This document shows, piece by piece, positions 50,183 to 60,440 of a DNA stretch of 64,000 nt; position 1 is the stretch's first letter; every line of letters begins with the position of its first letter. Made by a program: the position numbers and the translations under genes. Under the pieces are notes generated by a model, which was given only the letters and a program-made list of their open reading frames with translations, did no database searches and was not told where the DNA came from. Source of the DNA: Phlegmacium glaucopus (lineage: Eukaryota; Basidiomycota; Agaricomycetes; Agaricales; Cortinariaceae); the NCBI GenBank assembly GCA_015039465.1, contig MU130569.1:51968-115967 (forward strand), read 5' to 3'.

Positions 50183-53100
50183 GCCTGTGATCAGATGCTG
50201 ACCCCACCTCACACTGTGTCCTTCCACAGGAAGTGTGTGATCTCATCCTATGAGCCTGCGACGGGATGCTGACCCCACCTTGCACTGTCCTGCCACAGAA
50301 AGTGTGTGATTTTGTCCTATGATCCTGTGATTGGATGTTGACCCCACTTTGTACTTTGTCCTTCCACAGACAGTGCGTGATCTTGTCCTATGAGCCTGCA
50401 ATTGGATGCTGACCCCACTTTGCACTTTGTCCTTCCACAGGAAGTGTGTGATCTTGTCCTATGAGCCTGCAATGGGATGCTGACCCCACCTTGCACTTTG
50501 TCCTTCCACAGTTTGTGGGTGATCTTGTCCTATGATCCTGTGATGGGATGCTGACCCCACCTTGCACTGTCCTTCCACAGATTGTGTGTGATTTTGTCCT
50601 ATGATCCTGTGATTGGATGCTGACCCCACTTTGCACTTTGTCCTTCCACAGACGGTATGTGATCTTGTCCTATGAGCCTGTGATCAGATGCTGACCCCAC
50701 CTTGCACTTTGTCCTTCCACAGATTGTGTGTGATCTTGTCCTATGATCCTGTGATGGGATGCTGACCCCACCTTGCACTGTCCTTCCACAGTTTGTGCGT
50801 GATTTTGTCCTATGATCCTGTGATTGGATGCTGACCCACTTTGCACTGTCCTTCCACAGGGAGTGTGTGATCTTGTCCTATGAGCCTGCAATGGGATGCT
50901 GACCCCACTTTGCACTTTGTCCTTCCACAGTTGGTGTGTGATCTTGTCCTATGATCCTGTGATTGGATGCTGACCCCACCTTGCACTTTGTCCTTCCACA
51001 GTTGGTGCATGATCTTGTTGTATGATCCTGCGATCAGATGCTGACCCCACCTCACACTTTGTCCTTCCACAGGATGTGTGTCATGTTGTCCTATGAGCAT
51101 GTGATGGGATGCTGACCCCACCTTACACTTTGTCCTTCCACAGTTTGTGTGTGATCTTGTCCTATGAGCCTGTGATGGGATGCTGACTCCACCTTGCACT
51201 TTGTCCTTCCACAGTGTGTGTGTGATCTTGTTGTATGATCCTGTGATGGGATGCTGACCCCACCTCACACTTTGTCCTTCAACAGTTGGTGTGTGATCTT
51301 GTCCTATGATCCTGTGATGGGATGCTGACCCCACCTTGCACTGTCCTTCCACAGGAAGTGTGTTATTTGTCCTATGATCCTGCAATTGGATGCTGACCCC
51401 ATCGCACTTTGTCCTTCCACAGGAAGTGTGTGATCTTGTCCTATGAGCCTGCAATGGGATGCTGACCCCACCTTGCACTTTGTCCTTCCACAGGAAGTGT
51501 GTCATGTCATCCTATGAGCCTGCAATGGGATGCTGACCCCACCTCGCACTTTGTCCTTCCACAGGAAGTGTGTGATCTCATCCTATGATCCTGTGATGGG
51601 ATGCTGACCCCACCTTGCACTTTGTCCTTCCACAGTTTGTGTGTGATCTCGGTGTATGAGCCTGGGATGGGATGCTGACCCCACTTCACACTTTGTCCTT
51701 CCACAGTCGGTGCATCATGTTGTCCTATGATCCTGTGATGGGATGCTGACCCCACTTTGCACTTTGTCCTTCCACAGTGTGTGCGTGATCTTGTCCTATG
51801 AGCCTGGGATGGGATGCTGACCCCACTTTGCACTTTGTCCTTCCACAGTGTGTGCGTGATCTTGTCCTATGAGCCTGGGATGGGATGCTGACCCCACCTC
51901 ACACTTTGTCCTTCCACAGGAAGTGTGTGATCTTGTCCTGTAATCCTGTGATGGGATGCTGACCCCACCTCGCACTTTGTCCTTCCACAGTTGGTGCATC
52001 ATGTCGTCCTATGATCCTGTGATTGGATGCTGACCCCATCGCACTTTGTCCTTCCACAGGATGTGCGTGATTTTGTCCTATGATCCTGTGATTGGATGCT
52101 GACCCCATCGCACTTTGTCCTTCCACAGTTTGTGCATGATCTTGTCCTATGATCCTGTGGTAGGATGCTGACCCCACCTTGCACTTTGTCCTTCCACAGC
52201 AAGTGTGTGATCTTGTCATATGATCCTGTGATGGGATGCTGACCCCACCTTGCACTTTGTCCTTCCACAGTTTGTGCATAATCTTGTCCTATGAGCCTGC
52301 AATGGGATGCTGACCCCACCTCGCACTTTGTCCTTCCACAGTTTGTGTGTGATCTCATTGTATGATCCTGTGATCGGATGTTGACCCCACCTCACACTTT
52401 GCCCTTCCACAGATTGTGCATGATCTTGTCCTATGATCCTGTGATTGGATGCTGACCCCACCTTGCACTTTGTCCTTCCACAGATTGTGCGTGATCTTGT
52501 CCTATGATCCTGTGATGGGATGCTGACTCCACTTCGCACTTTGTCCTTCCACAGGAAGTGTGTGATCTCATCCTATGATCCTGCAATCAGATGGTGACCC
52601 CACTTCACATTTTGTCCTTTCACAGTTTGTGGGTGATCTTGTCCTATGATCCTGCAATTGGATGCTGACCCCACTTCGCACTGTCCTTCCACAGGGAGTG
52701 CGTGATCTTGTCCTATGATCCTGTGATGGGATGCTGACCCCACTTCGCACTTTGTCCTTCCACAGTCGGTGCGTGATCTCATCCTATGATCCTGTGATGG
52801 GATGCTGACCCCACCTTGCACTTTGTCCTTCCACAGTTTGTGTGTGATCTTGTTGTATGATCCTGTGATGGGATGCTGACCCCACTTTGCACTGTCCTTC
52901 CACAGGGAGTGTGTGATCTCATCCTACAATCCTGCAATTGGATGCTGACCCCACTTTGCACTTTGTCCTTCCACAGTCGGTGTGTGATCTCATCCTGTGA
53001 GCCTGTGATGGGATGCTGACCCCACCTTGCACTTTGTCCTTCCACAGTTTGTGTGTGATCTTGTCATATGATCCTGTGATGGGATGCTGACCCCACTTTG

Positions 53101-53896
53101 CACTGTCCTTCCACAGGGAGTGCGTGATCTTGTCCTATGATCCTGCAATCGGATGCTGACCCCACTTTGCACTTTGTCCTTCCACAGTTTGTGTGTGATC
53201 TCATCTTCTGAGCCTGTGATGAGGATGCTGATCCCACTTTGCACTTTGTCCTTTCACAGGAAGTGTGTGATCTCATCCTATGATCCTGCGATTGGATGCT
53301 GATCCCACCTTGCACTTTGTCCTTCCACAGCAAGTGTGTCATCTCATTCTATGAGCCTGTGATGGAGATGTTGACCCCCTTGCAATTTGTCTTTTGATAG
53401 CTTTTGGTGTGTGATCCTGTTGTGTAAGCAAAGTAATGCATGCTGACCTGATGTTGTGTTTCATCTCCCACAGCCGGTATGTGACCTAGGATGACTACAA
53501 TCTAATACTAATCTTATGTTGACCCTTGACTTTTCTCAGGCAGTCTGTAACCTTCTTGTTTCATGGTGCACAGGGATGCTGATTCCACATTGGTCTCGAT
53601 CTTTTATCAGGAAGTGTGTGATCTTATTCAATTATTTGTCATCCATTCTCATCATTTTTTTCTTTGATAGGAAGTCTGTAATTTCATTTTCTGAGTCTTA
53701 TTTTGGACCCTGACACTGCTGGAATATTTTTCATTCCATAGCAAGTATGTATTGCTGTTACATCTGCTTTTCATATCATTCTGACTCTATGATGGTTTCT
53801 ATTCACCTCACAGAAGGTAGATGATTCTGTTCCCCATAAATAGTAGATCTCCACATGACCTTGAGTATAGTTTTTTAGAAATTTTCTCATTTTCAG
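50104..53896 (+). repeat. Array of 54 consecutive intron-like units separated by single codons (putative micro-exon array)
   Basis: Each unit of ~71 bp (range 58-83) starts GTGTGT, GTGCGT, GTATGT or a close variant. It has a CTGAC branch-site-like core ~28 nt before the end, then a pyrimidine-rich ccttcc, and ends CACAG/CATAG/TCAG. Exactly three bases then precede the next GT; one gap (53401-53406) has six. GT and AG are present in every unit. The first GT (50104) follows AAG AAT of the DUF2235 frame in phase 0. The 46 regular triplets use only 12 codons (TTT 11, GAA 9, ATT 5, TTG 4, GGA 4, TGT 3, TCG 3, GAT 2, CAA 2, AAA, ACA, ACG); none is a stop. If a unit is not removed, nearly all read V-C/R-D-L-V/I-L-stop. 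Splicing is inferred, not shown. Confidence 0.85.
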
Positions 53897-54165
53897 ATGA
53901 GTTGTTGATCTCTTCCACACTGCCACTGCCATGTTTTGTAGGTAATCTTGGCCTTTTAATTAAATGGTGATCTCATGCTGATTCCCCTCTTCCCATAGTT
54001 TGTCTGTTGCACTCCCCCATATGCTCTTTATATATCTCATGTTGAAGTCCCATCATTTTGACCTTTTGACTGTAAGTGTGATCTTGTTGGCTGAACTTTC
54101 ATTGAAGATATTCAAATAAGCATGTATGCATAGAGTTTCATGTATGGATTTTTTTTGAGGTGTAG
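53897..54165 (+). other. Decayed end of the intron-like array
   Basis: After the last clean AG (53896) the frame reads ATG AGT TGT TGA, a possible final exon. Further GT..AG-like pieces follow: 53901-53941, 53941-53999, then TTT, then GTCTGT from 54003. The three-base spacing is lost here, so the array ends or decays here. Confidence 0.5.
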
Positions 54166-54440
54166 ATACCCTCAAACTGTTGTTGTACATAGCAGAAGTC
54201 TGGGTTCAAGCCTCTAGTAGTCTACCCCATTTCTATTTGATTGATTGTGTTAGGAAACATGTATGAGTGCCTACTATAATTTTTTCTTAGGCCAGTTGAG
54301 TACAATTTGGCCATGGTGTAGTATCTGGAACTCCAAATTCATTGTAATACCCTGCAAGAGGTGGTCTCCTGGTGTTGTATTAGTCCCATGTTCAGAAGTA
54401 AAGCAATAAAATTTTGTGCTAGTATCATAGTAGTATGAGA
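54165..54440 (+). repeat. SINE-like element with Pol III B box and shared tail
   Basis: A B-box-like gggttcaagcc (54202-54212) is followed by the tail block gcaagaggtggtctcctggt and caataaaattttgtgctagt, matching 41281-41350. The A box is not clear. The (ttttat)n run after it may be the 3' end. Confidence 0.5.
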
Positions 54441-55880
54441 TTTTATTTTATTTTATTTTGAATCTTTGTTTCTTGTCCTTTGTGGTGAGCCATATGGTAG
54501 ACATATACTGTAAATGTAACTACTGGGGTACACTACTTGGCCAGGATGGCTGTGAACTAATCAACTGCTATGAGAAATGTGTAGCATGACTTGAAGTGGG
54601 GTATCTGCATGAAATAATGATTGTAACAATAAGACAATGTGCTGGTGTAATATAGACTATGTTGTTATGGTAATGGTTGACTATTGTTGTGCATCTGTGA
54701 TAATTGCTTCCTGGATAGTGCCAAATCACCTGCTGCGACCTATAAACTTGAATAAATGTGGGAAAAGTTCTGGGATGGATAGGAGTTTGTTGATGTTTCT
54801 TGCATCTCTGCCTGCTTCTTGGAATAATCTATTTCTTGTGTGGTTGTGGGCTGGACATTGTATTAGGAAATGCATCACTGTGTTGTTGTGTCTGTACATC
54901 AGGACAAAGCAGTTTAGCCCTGGAGCTTCAGGACCCTCTAGGTGCCTTGGGATGCCCTAAGGCACTCAGGGCATCAAAGCACTCAGAGCATCTTGTATTG
55001 CTCTCAGGGCAAGGTTCTTTCCGCCAAATTTTCCCACAGAGCTCTAGAGCATCCCAGGGTGTCTTAGGCCCTAAAGATGGCAATGATATTATTATTAAAT
55101 AGACAATTTATTGCTTTTAATGCTTTTACAGACCCTGGAGGTGTCCCAAGGCATCTCAAAGCATCCCAAAACATCCCAAAGCATCCCAAAGCTATCAAGA
55201 ATACTCTGGTGGTCTTTAGGCCATCTCAGAACAGTGGTTGAGAACAGTCATAAAAAGAATATATTTAGGGTATTGGGTAGTAGGCTAGATATGATATGAG
55301 TTATATGAAGAGATGGGGTGTACTAGTAAATAAGGTAAGAAGTATAGATGATGAGGGCAATGAGAATTCAGGTCAATAAAATAGAAGAATCAAAAGATAC
55401 TAATGCCTTCATCTGCAATATGGTCATGATTGGCCTCCTTGACATCTTCAATATCAACACTGTTGTCTTGTTCTATATCCATAAGGCTTTCAAGATTGCT
55501 GCTTTCACTAGAACAAAGTTTTGTTAAAGAAGATAAAAGAAAACAACATAAATCATACGAAATTATCTTGAAGAGTGCTTGAGGATATGCATCAGTCCAT
55601 TTCTTTGACTTTGCAATTAAGCCTTTCCAAGTAGAATGATGGTAACCACAACTATTATAAAAATCATTAGACAGAAGTAATGATGTGACTTATAAGTCAT
55701 AAATACCGTGAGCAAGCTTGACACTCCTTAAAAAGTGCCTGGGTTTGTACTCCATTCCTATATTCTCCAATACTGTGCTCGATCTGATAAAAAGATGATA
55801 TCAATGTAGCATATAGCAAGAATAAATAAAACTGGAAACCGATGCATCAGGAAAAATGATTTTGGCCCTAGGTAGCCTTG
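54441..55880. other. TE-rich, CpG-poor intergenic DNA
   Basis: No gene supported. A short tandem repeat of ~10-11 bp (aaagcatccc) lies at 55150-55195, and gcactcagggcatc-type pieces at 54960-55010. Confidence 0.4.
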
Positions 55881-55911
55881 GGTAATTTGTTAGTATCACA
55901 TCACTACTCAG

Positions 55912-55970
55912 GACATCCCAGGACACCCCAGGACACCACCCCAGGACACCTCAGGACATCCTAGAGCAGC
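55912..55970. repeat. aggaca(cc)cc heptamer-like repeat
   Basis: Six or more copies of caggacaccc/caggacatcc occur in tandem. Related motifs reappear at 56700-56740 and 55140-55190. Confidence 0.6.
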
Positions 55971-56558
55971 ACAGGTAAAATTTTGAGTGTCACCCATTTT
56001 CTCAGGACACCTTTAGTGTATCCTGGTGCATTGACCATCTGGACCAAATCACATCAGGAGGCCCTGGGAGTCCCTTAGAATTTATGAATTTTGCTAGAAA
56101 ATCTTTAACCGCTGCGTCCAAAAAAGTATTTTGCAGTTTTCTCAATAAGGAGAGCTGCTATTAATATAATTTAAACATATTCAGGGTCCTAAAACCATTC
56201 TCTACCATCTTTAAAAAATTTCCTTTTTTGGAATTTATGTAATCTACCCTGACCCAGCACCATATGCTTGAAATCATGCTTATCTGTGATCATGTGACCA
56301 ATGGTCTGTGCACCATCCAAAAGATATATAAACCACCCACAATTTTGTTTTCTTATTCCCTACTTCCCCAGTATTATACTAATATATTTATGTATCACTA
56401 TTTTATTATTATTTTATTACTAGTACTATATATCATGTTTAGAATAATTGAATATAATTTTATTGTTATTATTATTATTCTGTTGTGTGAGACCACTCAA
56501 ATATCTGGTTTATATATGTTTTCTAGCATCAGATCCAAAGGGACTAAGGCTGCCTCAG

Positions 56559-56625
56559 GATGCTCTCAGGTTGCCTCAGGATGCTCTCAGGTTGCCTCAG
56601 GATGCTCTCAGGTTGCCTCAGGTTG
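56559..56625. repeat. 21-bp tandem repeat (tcaggatgctctcaggttgcc)
   Basis: Three perfect copies and one partial copy run head to tail. In frame the unit would give a 7-residue peptide ASGCSQV, but no gene context supports translation. Confidence 0.8.
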
Positions 56626-56833
56626 CCCCAGGACAGTCTAAGACTTTTCATACATAGGTAACTTGCACCCCAGGGCGACCTCTTGACCTGAGCGCCCTGA
56701 GCTGCCTGGGGCACCCCAGGACATTTCAGGATGGCCTAGGGCACAAGTCATTTTTCCTGATGTGATAGGACCCAGGAGACATCTAGGGATGTAAACGCAC
56801 CATTTTCACAGTTTCACAACCTTCGCAGTATAC

Positions 56834-57030
56834 TTGCAGATGTTCACAGATACTTGTGGATGCTCACATATCGTTGCAGATACTTGCAGATCATCACAGG
56901 TCATTGCAGATCATTGCAGATCATCACAGATCATCACAGATTATTGCAGATTATTGCAGATCATTGCACATACTCGCAGATTATCACAGAATACTCACAG
57001 ATCCATTGCAGATACTTGCAGTCATCACCA
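56834..57030. repeat. ~10-bp tandem repeat (ttgcagatca / atcacagatc)
   Basis: About 18 degenerate copies of a decamer whose core alternates between ttgcagat and tcacagat. It is open in more than one plus-strand frame because the unit is not a multiple of three and lacks stops; I do not call a protein. Confidence 0.75.
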
Positions 57031-57480
57031 ACATTCACATCATCATTCGCAGTTACCAGCAGTTCTCACAATCTTTAAACACACTTCCAACAAAGGTCAC
57101 TCAGGTGACTTTATTACTTATCACCTTTATTTTTATCTTGTCTCCTATGTTTCATTACCAAAATACCAGACCCATGTGACTCTGCTTTTACCCACATTTT
57201 ACATTTCTGTTTCACCTTTCCGCACTTAGCTATTTGCTAGTTACTATATTATTAGCAGTAGCAAGTAAGGTAAAGAAGGGGGAGGAGAATGGATGAATGA
57301 CCACAGTTTTGATCCCACCTTTGGAACGTCATACTAAGCTACTCTTGCACTCCTTAAAAATCATCCTGCAAACTTCGCTTTTTCTGCGCCTTATCTCGCA
57401 CTTTAAAGCGAACCTTCGCACCTCATAAAACCTCACTATCACCTATCAAAGAGAACTACATCAACCCCACAAACTATGTA

Positions 57481-57888
57481 CTACTTGCAGTCTGACCTGA
57501 CCGCAGGTACATCACCGACTGCAGATGCCACAAGAAATAATATCATGAATGGGACTTCACCGTTCTTGACTATCTGAACTGTTGTCAGTATCAGATTTTG
57601 CCTTACCATTGCTAAACCACAAGGATTGGATAAGATCCTTAATAATAGGATTCCTGAATGGCTTTGTGGAATTGAAAAAATCAAAAAATGTATCAATGAC
57701 ATGTTCAAGTCAATCATATATCTTACATTTAAGTCAAGATCGCCATATAAAAAATGTGATTTTTCAAGTAGCCAGTTGACTTTTGTTTTGATCTGGTCAG
57801 TGGTTCCATTTAAACCATAATGGCCAAGAATGCGCTGTCTGGCCTTGACAATAATGGTGTTTAATAAAGCACCTCTACCATAAGACAC
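57481..57888 (-). pseudogene. Fragment of an uncharacterised, possibly DUF6532-like, protein
   Basis: The open minus frame is preceded by a splice-acceptor-like aactag, so it looks like an inner exon: GRGALLNTIIVKARQRILG, HYGLN, NWLLEKSHFLYGDLD, CGLAMVRQNLILTTVQIVK. The spacing of hydrophobic and basic positions recalls DUF6532 proteins of basidiomycetes, which are often close to transposons. The assignment is tentative. Confidence 0.35.
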
Positions 57889-57934
57889 CTAGTTAATTGG
57901 ATCTTATTAGAGGTCTTTACACTCCCCCACCTAT

Positions 57935-58130
57935 TCCAGTCAGATTCCAGTCAGATTCCAGTCAGATTCTGGGGGAATCCAGTGGAATCCATTTTTGGCT
58001 GGTGGTCCAGCCTTTTTCAGGAATTATTCTGGTCTCAGTCCAGACTTTTTCTCTGGAATTTCTGGAATAATTCCTGTCTGGAGACCACCAGAATCCAGAA
58101 TTATTCTGAAAATTCCAGAATTCCGGCCAT
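57935..58130. repeat. Inverted-repeat-rich stretch (ggaatcc / ggattcc / ccagaatt)
   Basis: Three tandem copies of ccagtcagatt are followed by paired inverse segments. For example, tctggtctcagtccag and ctgtctggagaccaccaga partly pair with the ggctggtggtccagcc block, and attccagaattccgg is self-complementary. It may be the end of a transposon or a hairpin. Confidence 0.5.
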
Positions 58131-58261
58131 TTGCAGTTACTTATTAGTAATTAGTATTAGTAGCATTAGCAGTAATTAGTTTGTATTAGTTATTTATATT
58201 AGTATTGTAATAGTATTAGTTAGTTCTAGTTATACGGTATACAAAATAATGTAATACTACA

Positions 58262-58362
58262 ATATATATGTGTGCAGTGCCAGGAATCAAACACCTAACC
58301 TCTGGTAACAGGGTGCAGCATTAAAGACCACTAAGCCATTAGTCTGTTTCTATAAACAGAAA
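58262..58362 (-). repeat. tRNA-derived SINE head
   Basis: On the minus strand, tggcttagtggtctttaatg (A box TGGCTTAGTGG) is followed ~35 nt later by gtgtttgattcctggcactg (B box GTTTGATTCC). This is the Pol III internal promoter layout. The stem pairing of a true tRNA is not kept, so I call a SINE head rather than a tRNA. Confidence 0.65.
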
Positions 58363-58459
58363 TAATGTGCACTATATGTCACAACAGCTGTTGCTGTGCC
58401 ATGGCACACACATCACACATCACTCATTACACAATGTCACACCAACACGTCTCCTTACT

Positions 58460-58518
58460 ACTACTACCACCACAACAACAACCACAACCACAACCACAAC
58501 CACAACCACAACCACAAG
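58460..58518. repeat. (CCACAA)n microsatellite
   Basis: About eight copies of a hexamer accacaacc, preceded by cta/cca triplets. It appears as Thr- or Gln-Pro-rich frames by chance. Confidence 0.9.
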
Positions 58519-58564
58519 TCCAACCCTTGGCACCCTGTCTAAATTTTATTTCCATGATTCAAAT

Positions 58565-59068
58565 GCAATGTTCCTAATCAAAAATGATTACAAAATGCAC
58601 TTTATTTCCTTCACACTGTTTCTGATGTCTTGAAAATTATGTATTACTGGTGCCGGCTGCCAGGGTTGAATAAATGGCCAGTCCCACCATCGGCACATTG
58701 TCTGGCCTTCACTTATATGATGCCAGTGTAATTTTCCACTTTAAATACAATTAAAAAATGCATTTGATATCCCAGATATACTGTTTCTGGTATTTTTAAA
58801 ATTGTGTATTGCCAGTGCCAGTTGCCAGGGTTGAACAAATGGCTGGCCCGACCATTGGCACATTGTCTGGCCTTTACATGATGCCAGTGTAATTTTCAGC
58901 TTCAAATGCAATTAAAAATTGCATTTTATATTCCAAATATACTGTGTCTGCTGTTTTAAAAATTATGTATTGCCAGTGCCAGTTGCTGGGGTCGAACCAA
59001 TGGCTGGCCTCACCATCGGCACATTGTCCAGCCTTCATTTACATCATGCCGGTGTAATTTTCAGCTGA
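58565..59068 (+). repeat. Tandem repeat, ~165-bp unit, three copies
   Basis: Each copy has in order: aaaatgcattt..., tactgtttctg, aattatgtattgccagtgcc, agttgccagggttgaacaaa, tggctggcc, ccatcggcacattgtc, tggccttcatttacatgatg, ccagtgtaattttcagct. Copies start near 58575, 58745 and 58910. The gggttgaac/ggggtcgaacc core is B-box-like, so it may be SINE-derived. Confidence 0.75.
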
Positions 59069-59339
59069 ATCCAAGGTAAGGTACCACTGGGCTGAATGGT
59101 ATGGTTTTCAAGCTTTCCCAAGGAATGCTGAGCTGATTTGATATGCGATCAATATCTGTATCATTATAAGTGAAAGGGCAATCTGGCAATGACATAGCTG
59201 ACAGATCCTGTAGCATATGACTGCTGTCTTCATTGAACTCTTTGCATCAGCCATCTTCCATCATATTTCCACAGTACCATATCCTACATCCTTCCTGGCA
59301 TCTGCCTCCTTTGGTAAAGATTTGCTGAGATTGCTTGCA

Positions 59340-60130
59340 TCATAGCTGATTGTATTGTTTGAGATATTTTTTGAGTATTCTAAAGAAGACATGGTCATCG
59401 ACCCATTTGGTAAGGGGGCCAATACCTTCAGCTGGGCAAATATCAGTTCCAGCATCTGCCAGTTCACCATACACTCCTCCAGCTGAGCCAAGTCCAAAGT
59501 TGTCATTGGTATTGATTGCAAATTTGTTCTCTCCTTGTAGACAGATGATGAGACCTGGCCATTGATTAGGAATGACTGGAACTCTTTGATATGCCTCTGC
59601 CATGTCATGGACTGAAGCCTGGGAGCCTGGTGGTAGATTTGAGATGAGGAGAGTGACCATGTTGAAGGTGCCCCAGGTGCATGGGAAGTTATTACTGTCA
59701 ATAGCAGAATTAATAGAAGATATATATTTAGAGGGATTATGAGGCAACAAAAAGTTATGAATAGCATGAAATTTTCCAGGCTTTCCTGGTTTGGGTATGA
59801 TAGACATTGGCGATGTTTGAAAGGGCCCAATGAGGAGCTCAACCTCCTGTCGGGTACATGGGCTGATATAATGTCCTTTCTTGAATTCAACATCTTCAAT
59901 GTCTTGGTAGACTTCCAGGAAGTCATTAAGTGAGGAATTATTGGGTGGTGTGTGAGTGTATTGTAATTGGTGAATGCTGATGTCAAATCTGAATTGGATA
60001 CTATGACACAAGCTTGGGTATTGGTGACTGAGGTTATGGTACTGTAAAAGTTTGCTCCATGCTTTGTGTTTGTATGGGGTGAGGGGTGAGGGGTTCAAGC
60101 TTTCTGCGCTCGAGGGCAGCTTTGAGCCCC
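59340..60130 (-). pseudogene. Reverse transcriptase domain fragment
   Basis: The minus frame (open upstream of its first Met-like codon, ...AESLNPSPLTPYK) contains TRQEVELLIGPFQTSP, MSIIPKPGKPGKFHAIHNF, GSQASVHDMAEAYQRVPV, GLGSAGGVYGELAD and GIGPLTKWVDDHVFFRI. The FRxIH-like, AYQRVPV and VDDHVFF motifs fit RT blocks including the active-site VDD. I take it as a piece of a basidiomycete retroelement (DIRS- or tyrosine-recombinase-like in flavour). The C-terminal half is lost. Confidence 0.6.
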
Positions 60131-60298
60131 ATGATCTGGTTTTTCACATCCGGAGCAGATGTGTTGCTGGGGGTGCTCGGTGCTTGAGCAACCGACTGGC
60201 CGTTGCCAGTCTGAACATAAAGGTAGTCCCAAGGACAGGCAAATGACAGCCCATTCAGTCAAATATACGGAGTTAGTCCATGAAAGTGAAGTTGACAA
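60095..60298 (-). pseudogene. CCHC zinc-knuckle peptide upstream of the RT
   Basis: CSGCEKPDHGAQSC fits C-x2-C-x4-H-x4-C, the gag/RT-associated knuckle. It ends at a TGA four bases into the region where the RT frame continues in another phase, so a frameshift separates the two parts of one retroelement. Confidence 0.5.
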
Positions 60299-60440
60299 AG
60301 GCCCAAGGTTCTCTGTTCAGCGGATATTCAGTGGATTGTACTGGACTGCAGAGGATGTCCATTTAGCTCATTTCCAGTGAGTATTAAAGAGTCCAGGGAT
60401 GTCCGGGGAGCTACCAAGCTTCCAATATTAGGTTCCCGGT

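Noticed and set aside
50230..53330. The regular ~71-bp repeats with short variable parts look at first like a CRISPR array.
   Set aside because: The repeat is far longer than the variable part (3 bases), the host is a fungus, there are no cas genes, and the repeat carries intron signals.
50243..53342. Long minus-strand open frames across the array (peptides with GVSIPSQDHRTRS-type repeats).
   Set aside because: Units vary between about 65 and 72 bp, so frames change from unit to unit. The openness comes from lack of stops in one repeated text; there is no start context or splice support.
56854..57229. Overlapping plus-strand frames with repeated His/Ser/Arg/Ile.
   Set aside because: Caused by the decamer repeat, which is open in more than one plus-strand frame; no gene context.
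58365..58633. Frames with poly-Thr and poly-Gln-Pro.
   Set aside because: They are translations of the CCACAA microsatellite beside a SINE head.
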